From Marinobacter nauticus (GTDB lineage Bacteria; Pseudomonadota; Gammaproteobacteria; Pseudomonadales; Oleiphilaceae): a DNA stretch of 64,000 nucleotides. Positions within the stretch are counted from its first letter, which is position 1; the number at the start of each line of letters is the position of its first letter. Made by a program: the position numbers and the translations under genes. The stretch lies in contig NZ_RBJB01000002.1 in NCBI RefSeq assembly GCF_003634635.1, positions 744,001 through 808,000 on the forward strand, written 5' to 3'. The notes under the pieces are model-generated. The model did not search any database and was not told the DNA's origin. It saw only the letters and a program-made list of their open reading frames with translations. Of the stretch, positions 44,131 to 52,726 are shown in pieces.

Positions 44131-46057
44131 CACCGGCTCCCGGGTTTTGCGATCTACGGAACAGTTGGTCCGCCAACCTGGCCTGGGCATGGCGGGAAGC
44201 CACCAGATACCCATTGAGCTCCTCCTGCTGGGCGACAAGCATGCTGTCTACCTGGCTCAGGAGGATTCGCCGGGCGTTGCTCAATGCAACCGCCACCTCT
44301 TGGCCAAGGGTGGCGAGTTCGCGCTCGCTGGCAGAAATGCGGCGAGCCAGTTCGGCATGGCGGCCATCGTCGGACATCAGGGTTTCAACCCTCTGCCGCT
44401 GGGCCTGGAAGTGCTGCATTTCACGATCCAGCTCCCGCAACTGCTTTTGCGCCGCCCAGCGATTCAAGCCATAGTCATCCGCAATCCACCAGTCGAAGTA
44501 GGCACGCATCCTCCGGTAAGTCTCACGCTGCCTGGCCGTGGTGGCGTCGTCAGGCAAGCCCGCCAGAGTTTCTTCAACCTCGTTGAGCTTGTCTCTCAGT
44601 GCTTTCTGTTCTGCGGTCATGAAGAATTGAGCGTCTTCTTCAGCCAACGCAGTGGCGATCGTTTCCCTGAATTCCTCATGCAATGTCTGCCACTGGTTCG
44701 CCAGCTGGCTTTCGAGCGCCCGGCGGGTTTCCGCAATCCGCACCTGACGCTGTTGTTCGCGGGTTTCCAGCATGATTCGGAAGGATTCAAACCGGGACTG
44801 CCGCTCGGCGATAAAGGATTGCATTTGGTAGAGCTCGTTCAATTCTGCAAGCGCCTGCTGGAAAGTCTCCGAAGCCAGCACTTCGGCCATGCCGAAATCG
44901 GAAGGCTGGACCCGCAAACGGCCGTAGGAATCCGTGAGAATCCCGTCGCTGTCACGAGTGAAGTCAAGCTGCGCCATCAGACTCTCTTCAGTGAGCCGAT
45001 TCCGGATAATGTCCAGCTCCTCAATACGGGCCTGGTAAAGGTCGGCCGCTTGCCTGAAGGCCGGCAATGCTCGCTGTGGTTTGTTCATCTGCTCAAGAAC
45101 ATAGGCCCGGGCGAACGGAACCTGCTGGCGCCATGGCAAAAACAGATCCCTGCTCGACAGCGTATCGAGCGCATCAAGTGCCCGATCCGGCCTGCCCTGC
45201 CCGGCCGCCGCTATGGCATAGTCGAAAAGGGCCTGGTCAGCGAATACGCCATTCAGCGGCATGTCGCCAAGGATCTCAAGCGCCGCGTCGAACCGGCCAT
45301 CCCTGAGGTAAAGCCGGGCAAGTGACAGTCGGGCCCTGTCCAACAGGCCTTCGCGTTCGGCCTCTGGTTCGGCGGAATCGGCAGACTGTTGAATGATGGC
45401 GATGAGTGTCTGCAGTTCAGCCTCGGCTGTCGCGACGTCTCCCGCGTCCAGAGCGGCGACGGCAGAATTGTATTGCAGGTAAAGGGACCAGATGTCCGTG
45501 TCTTCCAGTTGTTCCTTTAGCGACGTCAGCTTCGATACGTCTTCGATCCTCGAAGACATCATGGCCACTCGTGCTCGCAGATAAACCCACTCCCGAAAGA
45601 GGTCATGGTTGGCCTCAGCGAGTATCTCACCATCCACGCGCTCAAGATTCTCGCCGGCCAGCTCACGATTACCTTCCAGGAAAAACACCTTACCCAGATA
45701 GAACCAGGCCTGATTGCGAACCTCCGGCGAAAGTGTGCTACCCGCGCCGTCACTACCGAGCAGTTCCGTGAACAATTTGCTGGCCTCACGGGTCATGCCC
45801 CAGGACAACATCAGCCCACCCTCTACCAAAGCCGGGTGATCACCATGTCCTTCGATACCGCCTTGCTCACGGGCAACCGCCAGCTGGGTCAGAGCCTCAA
45901 AGACATTGCCCTGATGATACTCATACAGAGCCCAACCGTACCGAAGGTCCTTCGCCCGCTCAGGTCCGGGCTCATCGGCCTGGGCCGGAGCAACCATCGT
46001 CAGCCATAACAAAGCGCCGGTAAACAATACCGAACGCGTTCGAAATGGTTTGATCAC
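44123..46057 (-). CDS. Exported TPR/coiled-coil protein
   Basis: A 644-residue periplasmic protein. After a signal peptide (VLFTGALLWLTMVAPAQA) come helical TPR-like repeats (RYGWALYEYHQGNVFEALTQLAVARE, NQAWFYLGKVFFLEGNRELAGENLE) and then a long charged coiled coil (about residues 390-640) with many Glu/Gln/Arg. No cofactor motif. The start is uncertain; a GTG at 46057 follows GGGA by 6 bases and lies after the stop of the upstream gene. It overlaps the next TPR lipoprotein by 8 bases. Likely part of a periplasmic scaffold in the same cluster. Confidence 0.8.
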   Translation of the reverse strand: MIKPFRTRSVLFTGALLWLTMVAPAQADEPGPERAKDLRYGWALYEYHQGNVFEALTQLAVAREQGGIEGHGDHPALVEGGLMLSWGMTREASKLFTELLGSDGAGSTLSPEVRNQAWFYLGKVFFLEGNRELAGENLERVDGEILAEANHDLFREWVYLRARVAMMSSRIEDVSKLTSLKEQLEDTDIWSLYLQYNSAVAALDAGDVATAEAELQTLIAIIQQSADSAEPEAEREGLLDRARLSLARLYLRDGRFDAALEILGDMPLNGVFADQALFDYAIAAAGQGRPDRALDALDTLSSRDLFLPWRQQVPFARAYVLEQMNKPQRALPAFRQAADLYQARIEELDIIRNRLTEESLMAQLDFTRDSDGILTDSYGRLRVQPSDFGMAEVLASETFQQALAELNELYQMQSFIAERQSRFESFRIMLETREQQRQVRIAETRRALESQLANQWQTLHEEFRETIATALAEEDAQFFMTAEQKALRDKLNEVEETLAGLPDDATTARQRETYRRMRAYFDWWIADDYGLNRWAAQKQLRELDREMQHFQAQRQRVETLMSDDGRHAELARRISASERELATLGQEVAVALSNARRILLSQVDSMLVAQQEELNGYLVASRHAQARLADQLFRRSQNPGAGDE

Positions 46058-46077
46058 TGTCAATCCCACGGCGCGGC

Positions 46078-46629
46078 TTACTCCCACTCCACGATGGAAA
46101 CTGAGGGCTGATAATCGGAAGAGCGATCCTCAACACGGATCTCCAGTGCAGCTGTGCCGGTGCCCTTCTCGAATTCCAGCGACGCTGCCTGTTTGTAAGG
46201 CCGCTGATCCGGCCCGATGCCCTCGACGAACGCCGTCACCTGATGGGCTCCGGTCTTCAGGTTGCCCACGTAAAGCCTCTGCATACCGCCGCGTTCAAGT
46301 GCTTTCGCCTGACGCTCGGTATAGAGGTGAGAGGCAACGATCTCGTCATCAACCTTCAGCTTGACCGCATCCAGCTTCAGAAACTTGCCCGCATCTACGC
46401 TGAGAAACACCGCAACCTGGGTGTTGGCCGGAAACAGCAGGTCCTCCTCAAGGATAAACAGATCCCGGTTAAGCCGGATAACCTTCTTCTTGAGAGCCTC
46501 AACCTGCTCGGCGACCGCGGTCTCGTCCTTCTCCTCCCCGGGATTGGACTGGGCGAAGGCAGGGGCTGTCAGGGCGAGGGTCAATGCCGCTAACAGCGCC
46601 GGAAATCGGGAGTTCAAGCAAGTGGCCAT
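46078..46629 (-). CDS. Exported hypothetical protein with coiled coil
   Basis: A 183-residue protein with a signal peptide (residues 8-26, cut near APAFAQ). A coiled-coil segment (AEQVEALKKKVIRLNRDLFILEEDLLFP) is followed by a beta-rich domain (VFLSVDAGKFLKLDAVKLKVDDEIVASHLY and EIRVEDRSSDYQPSVSIVEWE). I do not recognise the family. ATG 46629 follows GCAGGAAGAACGACC. Encoded between the DUF3570 gene (20 bases away) and the TPR genes. It may be an adaptor on the periplasmic side. Confidence 0.78.
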   Translation of the reverse strand: MATCLNSRFPALLAALTLALTAPAFAQSNPGEEKDETAVAEQVEALKKKVIRLNRDLFILEEDLLFPANTQVAVFLSVDAGKFLKLDAVKLKVDDEIVASHLYTERQAKALERGGMQRLYVGNLKTGAHQVTAFVEGIGPDQRPYKQAASLEFEKGTGTAALEIRVEDRSSDYQPSVSIVEWE

Positions 46630-46648
46630 GGTCGTTCTTCCTGCATGC

Positions 46649-47809
46649 TCAGTATTCAAGAATCAATGACGCCCGGGTGACATAGGCATCGAAGGAATAA
46701 AGGGGTTCTTCGCCGGGGAGATAGTTTCCGGCCGCGGTGACATCCCGGAAGTTGTCATAATCAAAATTCAGCCAGTCCACCAACAGACTGAACTGCAGAC
46801 GATCAATGCCCGGAAGCGACGTCTGTTTCCATTCGTACACCGCGCCGAATGCCAGGGTTGTTCCTGAAAGGGAGCTGAGCTCCTTGTCCCGGGCAAGATG
46901 GGTCTGGGAGTTCGCGAACGGGAACAGGTCGCTATAGAAGTCCGCCTCGCTCTGGGTGTAATAACGAACGGAACCCTCAAGGGTCCAGTGCTGGTTCAGC
47001 CCGTGAACGTATCCCAGCTCCATGGTATGGGCATTGATCCCCCAGGTATCTGAAAAATAGCGGTATTCACCGCGTATTGAGGCGCGGTACGGGAGATAGT
47101 AAAGCGCTCGCAAGGCCACCGAGGTGCTGGTTCGGGTTTCCGGATAACGCTCTGGTTGAGTCTCGAACAACGTTGAATCATTGGGATCAATGTAACGGTT
47201 CACTCGATACGGGTTTTGCAGATAACCCTCGTCCGTGACCACCTCAAGATCCAGGCCTACCAAGCTATTGCGGGTAACGACCTGACTCAGTCCGAGCTGG
47301 TAGTTCCGACGATCGGCTTCCTCGCTGAAGGTCTCGTTGCCAACCTTGCCCACTTCGTCCCAGCCACTGGCATAACCCATGGTGACCGTGGACATGCCTC
47401 CGAAGAATTCCTGGCTCACCGAAAAATAGAGGGTATTGGCTTCGTAATCATTTTCCGTACTGTTGGTATACCCCAGACTCAGAATGGCCTTGTCGTAAAG
47501 GTAATCCACACCCACAGTGTATTCTGTGCGCTCCTCCTCGTAGGCACTGGCTGTCGCCAATACATCCACCGAGGCAGCAGACACAGAATCCACGTAATAC
47601 TGACCGGAAAATGAGACCTGGGGGCCAATGCCTTTGCGGACCAGCACCGACGGGCCATCAATCACCATGCCGCCACCATCGTAACGATGATAGAGCACGT
47701 CTACTTTGTCCACGGGTAAGGTCGCCGCTGTGGCGGACTGAACCGTGAGTAACGCCATCAGGGCCATCAGACTGAGTGCAGCAACCCGAAATCTGTCAGT
47801 TACAGCCAC
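46649..47809 (-). CDS. DUF3570 outer-membrane protein
   Basis: A protein of about 386 residues. It carries a signal peptide (RFRVAALSLMALMALLTVQSATA) and a mature region beginning LPVDKVDVLYHRYDGGGMVIDGPSVLVRKG, the DUF3570 signature. The rest is a barrel of about 16-18 amphipathic strands, ending VTRASLILEY with a terminal aromatic residue. DUF3570 proteins co-occur with DUF4266, TlpA-like thioredoxins and ApbE in gammaproteobacteria, as here; their function is unknown. Start uncertain: a GTG at 47809 follows GGGGGTGGCT and overlaps DUF4266 by 14 bases. The ATG at 47893 would run through the middle of DUF4266. Confidence 0.87.
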   Translation of the reverse strand: MAVTDRFRVAALSLMALMALLTVQSATAATLPVDKVDVLYHRYDGGGMVIDGPSVLVRKGIGPQVSFSGQYYVDSVSAASVDVLATASAYEEERTEYTVGVDYLYDKAILSLGYTNSTENDYEANTLYFSVSQEFFGGMSTVTMGYASGWDEVGKVGNETFSEEADRRNYQLGLSQVVTRNSLVGLDLEVVTDEGYLQNPYRVNRYIDPNDSTLFETQPERYPETRTSTSVALRALYYLPYRASIRGEYRYFSDTWGINAHTMELGYVHGLNQHWTLEGSVRYYTQSEADFYSDLFPFANSQTHLARDKELSSLSGTTLAFGAVYEWKQTSLPGIDRLQFSLLVDWLNFDYDNFRDVTAAGNYLPGEEPLYSFDAYVTRASLILEY

Positions 47810-48032
47810 AGCCACCCCCTGAACCGCCTTCAGCGCCGCGAGCGGATTCTCTGGCCTGATAGACGTGATGCATGTAGGCGTCAGCCGTGCCATGCCTGCT
47901 CAGACTCATGACCGGATCCGCCAGATTGTCACGCTCGTAGGGTTTCACCCAGGGTTTTACCGAGCTGCAGCCGGTCGCCATCAGCAGCAGTGCAACAAGA
48001 GACAGGGACGACAGGATCGACAAAATTCGCAT
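47796..48032 (-). CDS. DUF4266 lipoprotein with C-terminal GGGCGC tail
   Basis: A 78-residue lipoprotein. Lipobox MATGC (residues 18-22) is followed by SSVKPWVKPYERDNLADPVMSLSRHG, the DUF4266 core, and the protein ends with GGSGGGCGCN. The terminal Gly-Gly-Gly-Cys-Gly-Cys is unusual and looks like a metal- or thiol-binding, or modified, tail. It lies directly after the TlpA gene and before DUF3570, the order I know from related gammaproteobacteria. ATG 48032 chosen; an upstream frame would add residues that include other Met but run into tlpA. Known homologues have no assigned function. Confidence 0.86.
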   Translation of the reverse strand: MRILSILSSLSLVALLLMATGCSSVKPWVKPYERDNLADPVMSLSRHGTADAYMHHVYQARESARGAEGGSGGGCGCN

Positions 48033-48051
48033 AGCGGGCACCGTCCAGAAG

Positions 48052-48555
48052 TTACTCGCGCACCAGTTCGCGAATCTGTTGCTCGTATTCATCCTCGTAA
48101 CCTGGCTGGTAGCCGTAGTGCAGATATCGGGCATTGCCGTTCCGGTCAATCATCACCGTCGTTGGCATGGCCTGAACCTCATACAGCTCACTGACCGAGC
48201 TCTCCGGATCGTAAAGAATCGGATAGTTGACCGGCACCTTGTCGAGGAAACGGAGGGCTTCGTCCCGGTTCTCATCCACGTTCACTGCCAGAATGGTGAA
48301 ACCGAGATCCTTGTACTGGCTGTAAAGCTCGTCCATCAGGGGCATCTCCTGACGGCAGGGCCCACACCAGGAAGCCCAGAAGTTAAGCATAACGACCTCG
48401 CCCCGATGATCCTCCAGCCGCAGGTTTTCCCCGGAGCGGCTTTCCAGGGTAAAGTCTGGCGCCGGTACGTTAATGGCCTCAGCCGCGGCCAAGGGGCTCG
48501 CGCAGGCCAGTACACCCGCCAATGCCAGTCTTGCTATGGATGCTCTCACAGCCAT
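48052..48555 (-). CDS. TlpA-family periplasmic thioredoxin
   Basis: A 167-residue protein with a signal peptide (residues 1-26, cut near LAAAEA). The thioredoxin fold has WASWCGPCRQEMP (CGPC active site) and cis-Pro in MPTTVMI. TlpA-type proteins reduce disulfides in apocytochromes or in copper-binding partners. It is encoded next to the DUF4266 lipoprotein with its Cys tail, which may be a substrate; this is inference. The upstream OMP gene ends 12 bases before its ATG. Confidence 0.92.
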   Translation of the reverse strand: MAVRASIARLALAGVLACASPLAAAEAINVPAPDFTLESRSGENLRLEDHRGEVVMLNFWASWCGPCRQEMPLMDELYSQYKDLGFTILAVNVDENRDEALRFLDKVPVNYPILYDPESSVSELYEVQAMPTTVMIDRNGNARYLHYGYQPGYEDEYEQQIRELVRE

Positions 48556-48567
48556 TCCTCCTTAATT

Positions 48568-49212
48568 TCAGAAAAACACAGACAACCCGGTACTGACCTC
48601 GGTATTGACGGAGGTCTTCTCTTCCCCAAGCACATCAATGTCGTAAAAGTGTTGCCGCACCCCAAAATGCACCGACACGCTGTCGGTCAATAGAACCTGA
48701 TAGCCGGCACCCGCATTCAGGGTGAAACGGGTATCGCCGGCAAACTCCGTGGCCCCTGCCCCGGCAATCAGATAGAAATTGGTGTTGAAGGCGTAATTCT
48801 CTGTGAGGAACGCCTCACCCGGCAGCACGTTGTACCCCAGGTTGATGTTGTAGTAGCTATAGTCCCGTTCACTGTCGGTCAGCACCTCCACATCTCCGGC
48901 CAGCTTCTCGAAACTGGTCTCGCCGCCTTCCGCAAAGCCCACACCTGCTTCGAAGAAGAACGATTCGCTCAGGTGGTATGTCAGCTTGCCGCCGTACAAC
49001 AGGGACGATTCAAAATCCTCAATGTTCAGCACACCCACAAATGCCCCGATCTCGAAGTTTTCGGTATCGATCAGGGCTTCGGTAACCGGCACCGGCGTCA
49101 CATCGGGCTCGATCAGCGGGCGGTCTTTCTGCGCCTGTCCTGCCGCAGCGGTGCAAAGGCCTGCCGCAAGGCACAGCGGTTTCAGAAAAAGATGCTTAGT
49201 CCGATTTTCCAT
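48568..49212 (-). CDS. Outer-membrane beta-barrel protein
   Basis: A 214-residue protein with signal peptide (residues 1-28) and about eight amphipathic strands: IGAFVGVLNIEDFESSLLYGGKLTYHLSESFFFEAGVGF, YSYYNINLGYNVL, FNTNFYLIAGAGATEF, ending VSTGLSVFF. The repeats and the terminal FF are typical of the outer-membrane beta-barrel family found in myxobacteria and gammaproteobacteria (members there include the Glt gliding proteins). It overlaps the end of the SH3-barrel gene by 31 bases and shares its overall plan, so the two are likely paralogues. Confidence 0.82.
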   Translation of the reverse strand: MENRTKHLFLKPLCLAAGLCTAAAGQAQKDRPLIEPDVTPVPVTEALIDTENFEIGAFVGVLNIEDFESSLLYGGKLTYHLSESFFFEAGVGFAEGGETSFEKLAGDVEVLTDSERDYSYYNINLGYNVLPGEAFLTENYAFNTNFYLIAGAGATEFAGDTRFTLNAGAGYQVLLTDSVSVHFGVRQHFYDIDVLGEEKTSVNTEVSTGLSVFF

Positions 49213-49934
49213 TCTGTCGCTTCTTCGTTGGTGGACCGGGTCGTGAAGACTTTGTAGTCCTTCACCTCGGCACGGATGAAATATCGATCGGTGATGTAGG
49301 CCCTGATTCCAAGGCCAGCATGGCCGATGCTGTTATCACGTTCCTCCGGCTGGGCGAGAGACGCTTTCGGCTCAACCCAGATGTGGCCAATCCCCAGGGT
49401 GAAAAAAGGCGATATCCGCCAGTCCGGAAATGGCTGATGCACCAGATTGCCATTAACCATCCGAATCTCGGAGGCACTGCCAAGAATCTGAGACCCCCAC
49501 AGCTCTGCAGACAGATTCCGGGTCAGCCAAAGACCTCCATAGCCAGCCATCACGGCAGCACCGTCAAACTCGCCCATCATCAAACCGGCTTCTGCCCGTC
49601 GCTTCCCGAACGAATCCAGGTCAGGAACCTGGAGGCTCACGGTCTCTCCCGTGACATCCACGGTTTGAGCCAGGTCCGCCACCGACACCCAGCCCTCCCT
49701 GCCTCGGGAGTCCATCACCTTGATCCAGCTGGTCTTGCGCTGAAGGATGGTCAGCCACTCCCCTTTCTCACTTGTATGGAACACCGGGTATCCGGATGCC
49801 GGGCCCGTCCTCCAGGACAGATAGGCTTCGGTTACCTGCACCCGGGCCACATCCTGGCCCTCCGAGCCCCATAACCCACCGGCCCAACTCTGGGCAGGGA
49901 GCAAGAGTAAAATCATGAGAATGGCGATGGGCAT
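49182..49934 (-). CDS. SH3-domain plus outer-membrane barrel protein
   Basis: A 250-residue exported protein. After a signal peptide (MPIAILMILLLLPAQSWAG) comes a bacterial SH3-like domain (VTEAYLSWRTGPASGYPVFHTSEKGEWLTILQRKTSWIKVMDSRGREGWV, about residues 35-90), then a small barrel like that of the adjacent gene (LMMGEFDGAAVMAGYGGLWL to WKIGLSIFF). SH3b domains bind peptidoglycan peptides, so the protein may link wall and outer membrane. Start uncertain: ATG 49934 was chosen over ATG 49973, which would overlap the HzsA-like stop by 17 bases. Confidence 0.8.
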   Translation of the reverse strand: MPIAILMILLLLPAQSWAGGLWGSEGQDVARVQVTEAYLSWRTGPASGYPVFHTSEKGEWLTILQRKTSWIKVMDSRGREGWVSVADLAQTVDVTGETVSLQVPDLDSFGKRRAEAGLMMGEFDGAAVMAGYGGLWLTRNLSAELWGSQILGSASEIRMVNGNLVHQPFPDWRISPFFTLGIGHIWVEPKASLAQPEERDNSIGHAGLGIRAYITDRYFIRAEVKDYKVFTTRSTNEEATEWKIGLSIFF

Positions 49935-49956
49935 GGCGCGAGCTTGAGTCCTTGGA

Positions 49957-52635
49957 TCAGTCTTCCGGGGCATCGAAGGGGTTGTTGTAATACTGGCCAC
50001 CAATATCCAGCCATTCTGAAATCAGCCTCAGTTCGGAAGGCTTCAGAAAACCTTCATGGCTGCCACCGGCTGCGAACACACCAAAGAATCGACTGAACCG
50101 AGCGCCATTGACAGACATGGATGGCCGAACCGGCACGGTGACCATGATCGGTTGCTCGTTCCCATCAGCATCAAGGATCGGATTGCCCTCTTCATCCCTT
50201 AGCACCTCCCCGGAATCCACCAGCACATCCACGAGGGCGCCGTTCATCAACTCCTGCTCGTTGTCCGGATAGAGGAGTTCGCGATAAGAATTGAAGTGCA
50301 GCGGCTCTGCAGGTGACGGGCCATCGCCCAGATCCAGCTGCCCGGCGGGCACCTGAGCAGCGCCTGCTGCATCGGCGGTAGTGTGGCAGCCGGTGCAGGT
50401 GGAATCAGAAATGACGTCCATGGTGACAGGGTCCACTTCCTGCCGGAGCTTACCCCAGAGTGGATGGATATGCTGTTCGTAGTTAATCACAATACGGCAG
50501 TTCGGCGACCACTCCCCAGCACAGACACCGGAAATGGGCGGAGCCGTGTCCAGGTCACCGTAAGCGTACGCGAAACTCGCGCCCAATGGCGCCACATTCG
50601 GGTCGGTCCATTCATCTTCGTACTCAAGATCCGGTGACGGTCGGCGAATGCCGTTGATGCGACCATAGACCTCGGCCATGGTTTCGCCCATGTCGGCAAA
50701 CAGTGCAGGATTAGTGTTCAGAAAAGGCCGGCCAGTGGTTGGCGCCCCAGCCCAGGCGGGCGCGGGGCCGGCATCGGTGCGGCCATGAGGAACGGAGCTA
50801 TCCGGATCATGGCAACCTGAACACTCCCGGGTCTCGCCAGGGCGCACGGACAGCCAGTTCTCATGCCTTGGCCCGAGTCTTCGCCCCTGCCCGTCCAGCA
50901 CGCTGATCGCAAAGGAAACATTGGCAGGGACCGCCACTTTCACCGAGCCATCCGGCTCAACAGGCACATAACCGAGGATCTCACGCATTAGCTGGCCACG
51001 GCTTCGCCCATAAGCGCTGTTGTCAAAATCCCGTACGTCGTCATCGGGTATCGCCACGGGCTTCTCTAGCCGCAGGAATCTTGCTGGCCGCTGCTCCGGG
51101 GGCGTTTGCACCGGATTGGCCATGGCGGGGATGCCGGCTGGCGTGGTGTCCGTGCCGTCCAGATCGTAAACACTGCGAATGTGCAGAATTCCGTAGCCGT
51201 CATCCGCCAATGCGCCAGCATCGCCGGGGAACTGGGCCTCTGGAATAAAACGTTCCAGAGGGCGACTTCGCATCAGCAAGGCCTCGTCAAACTGGACGCC
51301 TTCTACCGCAGTCACAATCGGACGGCGGGTGCTTTCAGCCGCATCCAAAAGCCAGAGCCCATACACCGGGGGGGCCGGACGATATTGGTCAGAAGCCAGT
51401 CGGTCTTCCGTACAATTTACAATGCGATCGGTCGCAACTTCCCGCAATCGGCAAGGAGTCCAACTGACAAGGTAACGGCCGGTGCCATCCAGTAGCGGCG
51501 ACGCAAACCCGTAGCGCCCGTCAAGAGACAACTCTCCATTCAGGCGAATGCCCGGAATCAATGAGCGTTGTCCCACAGCCTCAGTGCCATCGACGCGAAG
51601 ATTGGCCTCAACAAAGCTTTCAACATCAATTTCTGCCAGCACCGACGCATAGTCGTCGCTTTCAAAGGGGCGCAACTGGACCAGCAGGTTGCCTGAATCC
51701 AGTGCCTGAGGCCGCAGGAACTGGATGTCGCCGGCTTCCGGAATGGACTCATGGGAATGCCGGCCGTAAAGGTAGCTCAACCCGGTACCGTCAGGATTGA
51801 TGCGATAAAGGTTCACACCATTGTTTCGAGTCTGACCGGCATTATCCCAACGACTGAAAATGATGGTGCCATCGCCCATAACCACAGGGTCCAGGTCATG
51901 GCTCTGGTTAAAGGTGATCTGCTCGATATTGCGGCCATCGTCATCCATGACATGAAGCAGAAACGCCGGACTGTCCAGTTCCTCGTCCAGGCCGGAATAC
52001 TGAGGCTTGCCCTCATCCAGCAGAATCGCCTTGGATACGCGCTGGCGTGTGGATGAGAAAACAATCCGGCCGTCAGGCAGATAAGCCGGCGCCACGTCCT
52101 GACCCGCGCGGGCGGTCACATCCGAATCAATAATACGGCGAAGCGATGCCGCGGTTCGATCGTATTCCCAGATATTCCAGGTGGGCTGTTCGTCATCGTC
52201 GGCACCCTCTATCTCTGGGGCACGCAGGGCAAACAGTAACCGGTTTCCATCCTGGGACACGTGAAGATCTTTGACATCGTAGCCCCCCTGTCCAGGGGTA
52301 CCACCAGATAAGGCAGCAGAGGATATATCCTTTGCCGAAGATCGTGCTGCGGCGCTGGACTTCAGCAAAAGGCGGGCGCCTGGCCTGAATTCTGCGGGGT
52401 TCGCAAGGTCATCCTCAACCAGCGATCCGGTGTTTTCATTGAATACAAGTTGCCGTTCTATGTAGGCAACCGGCTCCTCGACCACAACCGGATCAGCCTT
52501 CTGGCTGTCACCGCCAGACAGGCATCCTGTCAGCGACAGCGCACCGATACAGGCCAGCAACCGACCACGGTGATAGCGAGCAGAGAGAACCGATGACGTG
52601 ACTTCCAATGTAACAAACCCTGTGGTGGATGACAT
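49957..52635 (-). CDS. HzsA-related diheme lipoprotein
   Basis: An 892-residue lipoprotein (lipobox LTGC, about residue 35-38). The N-terminal two-thirds is a beta-propeller-like region with repeated D-G-I-F-S strand motifs (YLPDGRIVFSSTRQR, VVMGDGTIIFSRWDNAG). Two c-type haem sites follow: CSGCH at 605-609 and CTGCH at 747-751. The architecture and the segments around the haem sites are those of proteins annotated as HzsA-related, relatives of the alpha subunit of anammox hydrazine synthase. No anammox context exists here, so hydrazine synthesis is not implied. First gene of the leftward operon. ATG 52635 is used; the 5' end of the frame is poorly supported. Confidence 0.82.
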   Translation of the reverse strand: MSSTTGFVTLEVTSSVLSARYHRGRLLACIGALSLTGCLSGGDSQKADPVVVEEPVAYIERQLVFNENTGSLVEDDLANPAEFRPGARLLLKSSAAARSSAKDISSAALSGGTPGQGGYDVKDLHVSQDGNRLLFALRAPEIEGADDDEQPTWNIWEYDRTAASLRRIIDSDVTARAGQDVAPAYLPDGRIVFSSTRQRVSKAILLDEGKPQYSGLDEELDSPAFLLHVMDDDGRNIEQITFNQSHDLDPVVMGDGTIIFSRWDNAGQTRNNGVNLYRINPDGTGLSYLYGRHSHESIPEAGDIQFLRPQALDSGNLLVQLRPFESDDYASVLAEIDVESFVEANLRVDGTEAVGQRSLIPGIRLNGELSLDGRYGFASPLLDGTGRYLVSWTPCRLREVATDRIVNCTEDRLASDQYRPAPPVYGLWLLDAAESTRRPIVTAVEGVQFDEALLMRSRPLERFIPEAQFPGDAGALADDGYGILHIRSVYDLDGTDTTPAGIPAMANPVQTPPEQRPARFLRLEKPVAIPDDDVRDFDNSAYGRSRGQLMREILGYVPVEPDGSVKVAVPANVSFAISVLDGQGRRLGPRHENWLSVRPGETRECSGCHDPDSSVPHGRTDAGPAPAWAGAPTTGRPFLNTNPALFADMGETMAEVYGRINGIRRPSPDLEYEDEWTDPNVAPLGASFAYAYGDLDTAPPISGVCAGEWSPNCRIVINYEQHIHPLWGKLRQEVDPVTMDVISDSTCTGCHTTADAAGAAQVPAGQLDLGDGPSPAEPLHFNSYRELLYPDNEQELMNGALVDVLVDSGEVLRDEEGNPILDADGNEQPIMVTVPVRPSMSVNGARFSRFFGVFAAGGSHEGFLKPSELRLISEWLDIGGQYYNNPFDAPED

Positions 52636-52726
52636 TCCATGACATAAATTAAGTCGGTTCGAACCTGTCACTCCAAAGCTTTTACGTAACGCAATGTAAT
52701 AACGTGGCCTGGGACTCAATTTTTAA

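Noticed and set aside
47796..48149. Longer start for the DUF4266 gene.
   Set aside because: It would add 39 residues that overlap the TlpA gene and displace the lipobox from the N-terminus.
49957..52635. Hydrazine synthase activity for the HzsA-related protein.
   Set aside because: No beta/gamma subunits, hydrazine dehydrogenase or other anammox genes are here; only similarity of architecture is supported.
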